64,000 bases of DNA from Geomonas edaphica (GTDB lineage: Bacteria; Desulfobacterota; Desulfuromonadia; Geobacterales; Geobacteraceae): NCBI RefSeq assembly GCF_004917075.1, contig NZ_SSYB01000004.1, forward strand, positions 1-64,000. The letters run 5' to 3'. The translations under genes were made by a program, and so were the position numbers. The notes beneath the pieces are model-generated. The model was not told the origin of the DNA. It did not search any database and worked only from the letters and a program-made list of their open reading frames with translations. Each line of letters opens with the position of its first letter. The stretch's first letter is position 1. This document shows positions 59,230 to 64,000 of the stretch, in pieces.

Positions 59230-60231
59230 CTACTGCTCAACGGCCTTCACCCGGTCGTAACGCAAAGTCCTGTGGCAACCCACGGAGCAGCCACCGCCCG
59301 TTGGGGTCGCCTCAAAACGAATCGGGATGTCCCAGTTACCGAACCCGACCGCCTTCGGATAGATCAGACGGTCCTGCACCTCGGCATGCGGGTTGTGACA
59401 CATCCGGCAAGAACGCCCCTTGCTCGCCTTCTTCACGTGCACCGCGTGCAGGTTGCGGGTGCCGTTTCTGAACTTCGTCGACACATCGGTCGTATCGAGA
59501 GAGGCGAGCTGAGGATCGTGGCAACGGAAACAGATGGGGAAAGCATCGTTGTCGAACGGCTTGTACAGCACCGTCGGGTAATCCTCTTTCAAAAGCTTCC
59601 TGTAGGGACCACCGTGGATGATGTGACAGTTGACACACTCACCGTTTCTTACCGGCTGGTGCACCGATTTCCCCGTGAAAGCGCTGCGGTCGTGGCACAT
59701 GAAGCAGAGCTCCGACCCCGGCTTGCGCAAGAGGGATTTTCCTTCGGACTGGTGGGCGTCGTGGCAGGCGAGGCAATCGCCCTCGGCCACCGGCTGGTGC
59801 GTGAAGGTACCGGTGAAATGATCCTTCGGATGGCAGCGGAAGCACAGCGTCGGGGACGGGTCCTTCAACAACGACTTGTAGTCGGCGCTATGCGCCATGT
59901 GGCAGGAAGTGCACTCGCCCTTTCCGACCGGCTTGTGCAGAAAAGGCTTCTGCACGATATAGCCGTGGCAGGTGGCACAGAGGTTTTCCTTGGGGACCTT
60001 GAACCCCATGCTGTCCTTGCCGAGCGGGTGGTTGTCGCTGAACTGCTTGTGGCAGTCCAGACATTTGCCGGCTGCGACCGGTTTATGGGGGACCGGCCCG
60101 CGGATCAGGTCCTTGTGGCAGATGCTGCACTTGAACGGCTCTGCGCCGGCGCCACCCGGAAGCAGGGTGACACCGGCGCAGAACAGAAACAGCGCAGCGA
60201 AAAAGAAGTATGCCGCAAGGGATTGTCGCAT
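59230..60231 (-). CDS. Secreted multiheme c-type cytochrome (11 heme motifs)
   Basis: 333 residues with a signal peptide (AAYFFFAALFLFCAGVTLLP) cleaved near AGA. I count ten CxxCH motifs (CSICH, CLDCH, CATCH, CTSCH, CFRCH, CLACH, CFMCH, CVNCH, CFRCH, CRMCH) and a last CSVGCH with three residues between the Cys. Repeated PVAEGDCLACHDAH-type units resemble doubled-CXXCH domains. It is probably a periplasmic or surface electron-transfer protein. It is in one run with resB and ccsB, the heme-attachment machinery, upstream. Confidence 0.92.
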   Translation of the reverse strand: MRQSLAAYFFFAALFLFCAGVTLLPGGAGAEPFKCSICHKDLIRGPVPHKPVAAGKCLDCHKQFSDNHPLGKDSMGFKVPKENLCATCHGYIVQKPFLHKPVGKGECTSCHMAHSADYKSLLKDPSPTLCFRCHPKDHFTGTFTHQPVAEGDCLACHDAHQSEGKSLLRKPGSELCFMCHDRSAFTGKSVHQPVRNGECVNCHIIHGGPYRKLLKEDYPTVLYKPFDNDAFPICFRCHDPQLASLDTTDVSTKFRNGTRNLHAVHVKKASKGRSCRMCHNPHAEVQDRLIYPKAVGFGNWDIPIRFEATPTGGGCSVGCHRTLRYDRVKAVEQ

Positions 60232-60256
60232 CGGGCGGTTTACCTTCCCAGAAGAA

Positions 60257-61105
60257 CTACCTGCCGTAGCTGTGCAGACCGGACAGGAAGAGGTTGACCC
60301 CGAGGTAACAGAAGATGGTCGCAGCGAAGCCGATCACCGAAAGGATAGCGGCCCTGCGGCCGACCCAGCCGCGGGTGATGCGGGCATGCAGGAACGCGGC
60401 GTACACGAACCAGACGATGAGAGACCAGGTCTCCTTCGGGTCCCAGCTCCAATAGGTGCCCCAGGCGTAGTTGGCCCAGGCGGCGCCGGTGATGATGCCA
60501 AGGGAGAGCAGCGGGAAGCCGATCATGATCGCTTTGTAGTTCAGGTCGTCAAGCACCCTAATGGACGGGAACATGGAGAGAAGACCGCCAGCCTGGGCGT
60601 TGCCCCCACCCTGCTCCATCTTCTCGCGGATCAGGTACATGATGGAAATGCCGCAGGCGACCGCGAAGGCGGCGTAGCCTAAGAAGCAGGTGATGACGTG
60701 GTACATGAGCCAGTTACTCTGCAGCGCAGGGACGAGCGGCTCGATGCCGCTGTCGAGGCCGAGCTGGGCCCATGCCATACCGAAGAGCGCGAACGGTATG
60801 ACGAAGAAGCCGATGGCGCGGTACTTGTACTTGAAGTCGATGAACAGGAAGATGAGGACGATGGTCCAAGAGAAGAAGACCACCGACTCGAACAGGTTGG
60901 ACAGCGGCGCATGGCCGTGCCCCTGGTCATAAGACTCCTTCCAGCGCAGGCCGATGGCGGCCGTCTGGACCAGGAAGCCGAACAGTGCAGCATAGGTGCC
61001 GCCAAGCCCCACAGCCTTGCTACGCGAGGCGAGGAAAGCGAAGAATATGCAGGTCGAGACCATATAAAGAACCATGGTCACATTGAAAAGCATGGAACTG
61101 GACAT
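60257..61105 (-). CDS. ccsB: Cytochrome c biogenesis protein CcsB/CcsA-type (system II)
   Basis: 282 residues with about eight membrane segments. The tryptophan-rich WWD region reads WGTYWSWDPKETWSLIVWFV, and His residues flank it (LHARITRGW). With ResB it forms the system II heme transport and ligation complex. Its stop is 25 bp before the cytochrome gene and its start is 67 bp after resB. Confidence 0.93.
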   Translation of the reverse strand: MSSSMLFNVTMVLYMVSTCIFFAFLASRSKAVGLGGTYAALFGFLVQTAAIGLRWKESYDQGHGHAPLSNLFESVVFFSWTIVLIFLFIDFKYKYRAIGFFVIPFALFGMAWAQLGLDSGIEPLVPALQSNWLMYHVITCFLGYAAFAVACGISIMYLIREKMEQGGGNAQAGGLLSMFPSIRVLDDLNYKAIMIGFPLLSLGIITGAAWANYAWGTYWSWDPKETWSLIVWFVYAAFLHARITRGWVGRRAAILSVIGFAATIFCYLGVNLFLSGLHSYGR

Positions 61106-61172
61106 CGATATTACCCTCCGGTCATTCAGTTAGATCGGCGATGGGGCAAGCCCCAGTTATGGTTTTTATCCT

Positions 61173-62534
61173 CTAAGCCTTGTTGACTTTCTCAACAAGG
61201 TCATCGAAACAGATCTCAAAGCCTGCCGGGTTCTTGCTGGCGGAACCGCCGAGGGTAACCCCGGTATCGGTCACGCGGGCCCACACGCGCCTGTGGGACA
61301 TGAAGAACGCCATGCAGATACCGACCACCATCAGGAAGCAGCCAGCCCAAACGACCCAGACGCCAGGATCGTGGGCAACCTGCAGACCGGTGTAGAACTT
61401 CTGGTCCATGCCGTTGAAGGTGATCAGAAGGTCACCGCCGTGCTGCGCGTTGAAAGACTCGTATTTATCCGAGAGGATCACGAACGGCTGCGGGTTGCCG
61501 CCGGCCGGGGTGAATTCCACCTGGGCGCCCGGGCCGTCGAAGCCTTTCAGGAAGGGACGCACGTCCATGGTGGCTTCCATCACGGAAAGGAACGAGCCGC
61601 CGGGAAGGGCGACGCGCTCGCCCTGACGGGCGGTCAGTTGGACGGGTGCGCCCCCCTTGCGGTCGCGGACGGTGAGGTGATACAGAGCACCCTCGTCGGA
61701 CTGACCGTAGCTGGACTGGTAGAAGGTGGTCCCCTTGTAGGTAAGCGGGTCGTTAACGATGATCGGGCGGCTGGTGAGCCCCGGGACCGGCTTGCCGTTA
61801 TCGACAACGGTCAGGATGCTCTTGAACTCCTTGGGCGCGCCGGTGTCGTAGAAGGTGACAGAGAACTTCTCGCAGCGTACCTCGTAGCCCAGGTTGATCA
61901 TCTTGCCGCCTTGGGTCTGCACCTGGGAAATGGCGCCACCCTCGGGGATGCTTACGTATCCTTTGTAACCGAAGAAGGAGCCGATCAGCGCCCCGACGAA
62001 GATGACGATGATGGAGAGGTGCACCACGTAGACGCCGAGACGGCACCAGGGGCTCTTCTGCGCGAACAGGTGATAGGCACCGTTCTTTTCGGTGATCACC
62101 GGAGCAGCGAACTCGGCGCTCAGGAAGGAAGCCATGCGCTCCTTCAGTTCTTCCTTGGTCCCCTTGAGTTTCAGGTCCTTGACGTTGGGAAGGGACTTCT
62201 CGAAGTTCTCGTCCATCTCGAGCACCGGCTCGGAGACGACCTTCCAGACGCGCGGCAGCCTCTTGATCGAGCAGCAGATCAGGTTGAGCGTGAGGAGGTA
62301 CAAAAGCAGAATGAACCACCAGGAGTGGTACATGTCGAAGAAGCCAAGGGAGCTGTAGAGCCTGAACTTCGTCTCACTCAGCGTTGCGAGGTATTCACGG
62401 GGTGGCTGTCCCTGGGGAATGATGGTACCGATGATGGATACCAAAGCCAGCCCGATAAGCAGAAAAATCGAAAGTCTCAAGGAACAGAAAAAATCCCAAA
62501 CCTCTTGTGCAAATCCGCGTTTGTTCGTAGTCAA
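61173..62534 (-). CDS. resB: ResB-family cytochrome c biogenesis protein
   Basis: 453 residues. Membrane segments at about residues 15-35 (LSIFLLIGLALVSIIGTIIP), 70-90 and near 165 and 400. The large periplasmic domain lies between the third and fourth. ResB and CcsB work together to attach heme to apocytochromes. It opens the run resB-ccsB-multiheme cytochrome and has a promoter upstream. Confidence 0.93.
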   Translation of the reverse strand: MTTNKRGFAQEVWDFFCSLRLSIFLLIGLALVSIIGTIIPQGQPPREYLATLSETKFRLYSSLGFFDMYHSWWFILLLYLLTLNLICCSIKRLPRVWKVVSEPVLEMDENFEKSLPNVKDLKLKGTKEELKERMASFLSAEFAAPVITEKNGAYHLFAQKSPWCRLGVYVVHLSIIVIFVGALIGSFFGYKGYVSIPEGGAISQVQTQGGKMINLGYEVRCEKFSVTFYDTGAPKEFKSILTVVDNGKPVPGLTSRPIIVNDPLTYKGTTFYQSSYGQSDEGALYHLTVRDRKGGAPVQLTARQGERVALPGGSFLSVMEATMDVRPFLKGFDGPGAQVEFTPAGGNPQPFVILSDKYESFNAQHGGDLLITFNGMDQKFYTGLQVAHDPGVWVVWAGCFLMVVGICMAFFMSHRRVWARVTDTGVTLGGSASKNPAGFEICFDDLVEKVNKA

Positions 62535-62580
62535 GGCCGTCTCCCGATAGGTTATGTACAGCTGTCATAGCAGGGAACGT

Positions 62581-62608
62581 ATTATAGACAAATTGGCAAT
62601 AAGCGCAA
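62581..62608 (-). promoter_or_regulatory. Predicted sigma-70-type promoter of the resB-ccsB-cytochrome unit
   Basis: On the minus strand TTGCGC (complement of 62603-62608) and a perfect TATAAT (complement of 62581-62586) are 16 bp apart, about 45 bp upstream of resB. Confidence 0.6.
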
Positions 62609-62640
62609 AAGAAAAATTGATGAATACAGTAGCTAACATA

Positions 62641-62671
62641 AAAAAGGGGTAACAGGCGAACCTGTTACCCC
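62641..62671 (-). terminator. Terminator of the ppcA-like gene
   Basis: GGGGTAACAGG (62646-62656) pairs with CCTGTTACCCC (62661-62671) around a CGAA loop; on the minus strand TTTTTT follows. Confidence 0.9.
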
Positions 62672-62701
62672 TAGACTGCATTTTTTATCCCTAAAGGGAG
62701 C

Positions 62702-62971
62702 TTACTTCTTGTGGCAATCGCCACACTTGGTCGGGCCGCCTTTGGCTGCGTGGCACTCTTTGCAAGCCTTGCCGTGAGCAGCTTCCTTGTTGATGGCGAT
62801 CTTGGCGGGTGCGCCGTCACCATGACAGACTTTGCACTCGTTCTTGCCCTGGTGAGCCTTGTGGTTGAAGGTCACGTTGCCGTTTTTGGCCGGGTACACG
62901 ACGCTGTCTGCAGCCATTGCGGAAACTGCGAAGACGAGAGTCAGAGCTACTGCAGCAAAAATCTTCTTCAT
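62702..62971 (-). CDS. ppcA: Triheme periplasmic cytochrome c7 (PpcA-like)
   Basis: 89 residues from the ATG with GGAGG upstream. A signal peptide (IFAAVALTLVFAVSAMA, cut before ADS) is followed by three CxxCH motifs (CKVCH, CKECH, CGDCH) and the His ligands in TFNHKAHQG. PpcA-type cytochromes carry electrons through the periplasm to outer-membrane oxidoreductases in metal-reducing Geobacter. It is a single gene with its own strong promoter and terminator. Confidence 0.95.
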   Translation of the reverse strand: MKKIFAAVALTLVFAVSAMAADSVVYPAKNGNVTFNHKAHQGKNECKVCHGDGAPAKIAINKEAAHGKACKECHAAKGGPTKCGDCHKK

Positions 62972-63010
62972 GAGTTTTCCCTCCGTATATTTTGGGATGT
63001 AAACGCGCCG

Positions 63011-63039
63011 AAGGTATACAACCGCGGCTTCGTTGTCAA
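63011..63039 (-). promoter_or_regulatory. Predicted strong sigma-70-type promoter of the ppcA-like gene
   Basis: On the minus strand TTGACA (complement of 63034-63039) and TACCTT (complement of 63011-63016) are 17 bp apart. TATACC at 15 bp is an alternative -10. Confidence 0.6.
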
Positions 63040-63062
63040 GCAAAATCGGCCGGAAAGCGGCA

Positions 63063-63569
63063 TCAGTTCTGCCTTGCCGCCTGCAGCGCCTGATCTTTCT
63101 CTTCCACCTCTTCGGCCATCCTAGCCTTGAAAGCGACGAATTTCGTGCGCATCTCCGGGTTGGACAGGGAGAGCATCTGCACCGCGAGAAGCCCGGCGTT
63201 TTTGGCGCCCGCTTTACCGATCGCCATGGTGGCTACCGGCATGCCGCCCGGCATCTGCACCATGGCGTAGAGCGCATCGAGGCCGTTCAACGCCCCGCCT
63301 CCGAGGGGGACGGCGATGACCGGAAGCGGCGTCTCGGCGGCGACCACGCCGGCCAGGTGCGCCGCCATCCCCGCGGCGGCGATGATCACCTGGATGCCGC
63401 GTCCCTCCGCCTCGCGGGTAAGCTTGGAGGTCTTGGCGGGAGAGCGGTGCGCCGAGGAAACGTGCATCTCGTACGGGACGCCGAACTGGGTAAGAACCCT
63501 GGCCGTCTCCTCCATGGTGGTCAGGTCGGAGTCGCTTCCCATCAGAATCAAAACGGTCGGATTGGACAT
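63063..63569 (-). CDS. purE: N5-carboxyaminoimidazole ribonucleotide mutase
   Basis: 168 residues from the ATG with AGGAGA upstream. Class I PurE features: VLILMGSDSDLTTMEETARV, SSAHRSPAKTSKL with the active-site His and GVVAAETPLPVIAVPLGGGA. It catalyses a CO2 shift in purine synthesis. It lies 32 bp after purD. Confidence 0.96.
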   Translation of the reverse strand: MSNPTVLILMGSDSDLTTMEETARVLTQFGVPYEMHVSSAHRSPAKTSKLTREAEGRGIQVIIAAAGMAAHLAGVVAAETPLPVIAVPLGGGALNGLDALYAMVQMPGGMPVATMAIGKAGAKNAGLLAVQMLSLSNPEMRTKFVAFKARMAEEVEEKDQALQAARQN

Positions 63570-63601
63570 GTGTATATCTCCTGAAACGTCTGTTTTATGG
63601 T

Positions 63602-64000
63602 TTAACGGTTCATCGCCTTGGCGCCGATGTCTTTCCTGTTGTGCATGCCGGGCCAGGAGATGAGTTTCACGCCGCTGTAAGCGCGGTCGATAGCTTCCTT
63701 GACTGTGTTGCCGAGGGCGGTGACACCCAGAACACGGCCGCCGTTGGTGACGACGGCATCGCCGCTCATTTTGGTCCCGGCGTGGAATACGACGAGATCT
63801 TCCACCTTGCCGGCCGCGTCGAGCCCCTCGATCTTGTCCCCCTTCCGGTAGTCGGCGGGGTACCCTTCGGCGGCAAGCACGACGCAAACTGCAGCCTTGT
63901 CGTGCCACTCGATCTCGACCCCTTCCAGGCTGCCGGAGGCGACCGCCATGAGGATCGGAACGATGTCGGATTTCATGCGCATCAAAAGGGGCTGGCACTC
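63602..64000 (-). CDS. purD: Phosphoribosylamine-glycine ligase, C-terminal part (runs off the window)
   Basis: About 133 C-terminal residues are in the window. The reading frame continues to base 64000 (DPE-like CQPLLMRMKSD region) with no start inside. The motifs CVVLAAEGYPADYRKGD and GGRVLGVTALGNTVKEAIDR are typical of the PurD C-terminal domain. The N-terminal ATP-grasp domain lies beyond the edge. Confidence 0.93.
   Translation of the reverse strand, partial: ECQPLLMRMKSDIVPILMAVASGSLEGVEIEWHDKAAVCVVLAAEGYPADYRKGDKIEGLDAAGKVEDLVVFHAGTKMSGDAVVTNGGRVLGVTALGNTVKEAIDRAYSGVKLISWPGMHNRKDIGAKAMNR

Overview
The window looks like chromosome of a Geobacter-type bacterium (Desulfuromonadia; the Geobacter/Geomonas/Citrifermentans group). 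The signs are a PpcA-like triheme periplasmic cytochrome, a large multiheme cytochrome beside a ResB/CcsB heme-attachment pair, the YedF/DUF3343 selenium pair, GC-rich coding with many Crp/Fnr, sigma-54 and histidine-kinase regulators, and several families of intergenic palindromic repeats. This placement is inferred from gene content, not from a database search.

Layout. 0.4-6.1 kb: XRE-cupin regulator, HtrA protease, rluD, pgeF and a lipoprotein. 6.1-14.8 kb (minus strand): an alpha-glucan block (small acidic protein, glgA, GH57 glycosidase, nucleotidyltransferase/phosphohexomutase-like fusion) followed by a response regulator and a histidine kinase. 14.9-18.9 kb: Crp/Fnr regulator, lptF-lptG and an exported IPT/TIG protein. 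18.9-22 kb (minus): a translationally coupled set of sigma-54 response regulator, TlpA thioredoxin, CcdA and VOC protein. 22.2-34.1 kb: housekeeping genes (polyprenyl synthase, pgi, threonine aldolase, csaA, rsmI, split nadE/amidase, phosphoethanolamine transferase, yraN, rnhB). 34.3-38.7 kb (minus): the classic ffh-rpsP-khpA-rimM-trmD-SPOUT-rplS translation operon. 38.9-41.4 kb: yedF/DUF3343, a DciA-like protein and trmN6. 41.4-42.2 kb: a GxxExxY nuclease-fold gene bracketed by near-identical 39-bp repeats. 42.2-59.2 kb (minus): a surface-polysaccharide cluster with eight glycosyltransferases, a DegT aminotransferase, a NeuD-type acetyltransferase, a Wzx-like flippase, a YfhO-like membrane protein and its own winged-helix regulator with a 20-bp tandem array upstream. 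59.2-63 kb: resB-ccsB-multiheme cytochrome and a ppcA-like cytochrome. 63-64 kb: purE and the end of purD, which runs off the window.

The least explained signals are: (1) the 20-bp-period tandem array at 55723-55924, alternating two unit types and lying just upstream of the promoter of a winged-helix/Rossmann regulator inside the polysaccharide cluster; (2) the repeat-bracketed GxxExxY gene and the related repeat elements that also carry the 3' ends of trmN6 and the yfhO-like gene; (3) 7-bp-period inverted repeats that seem to be one architecture with different sequences at two loci; and (4) enzymes with degraded catalytic motifs (the phosphohexomutase-like half of the 836-residue fusion and a histidine kinase).
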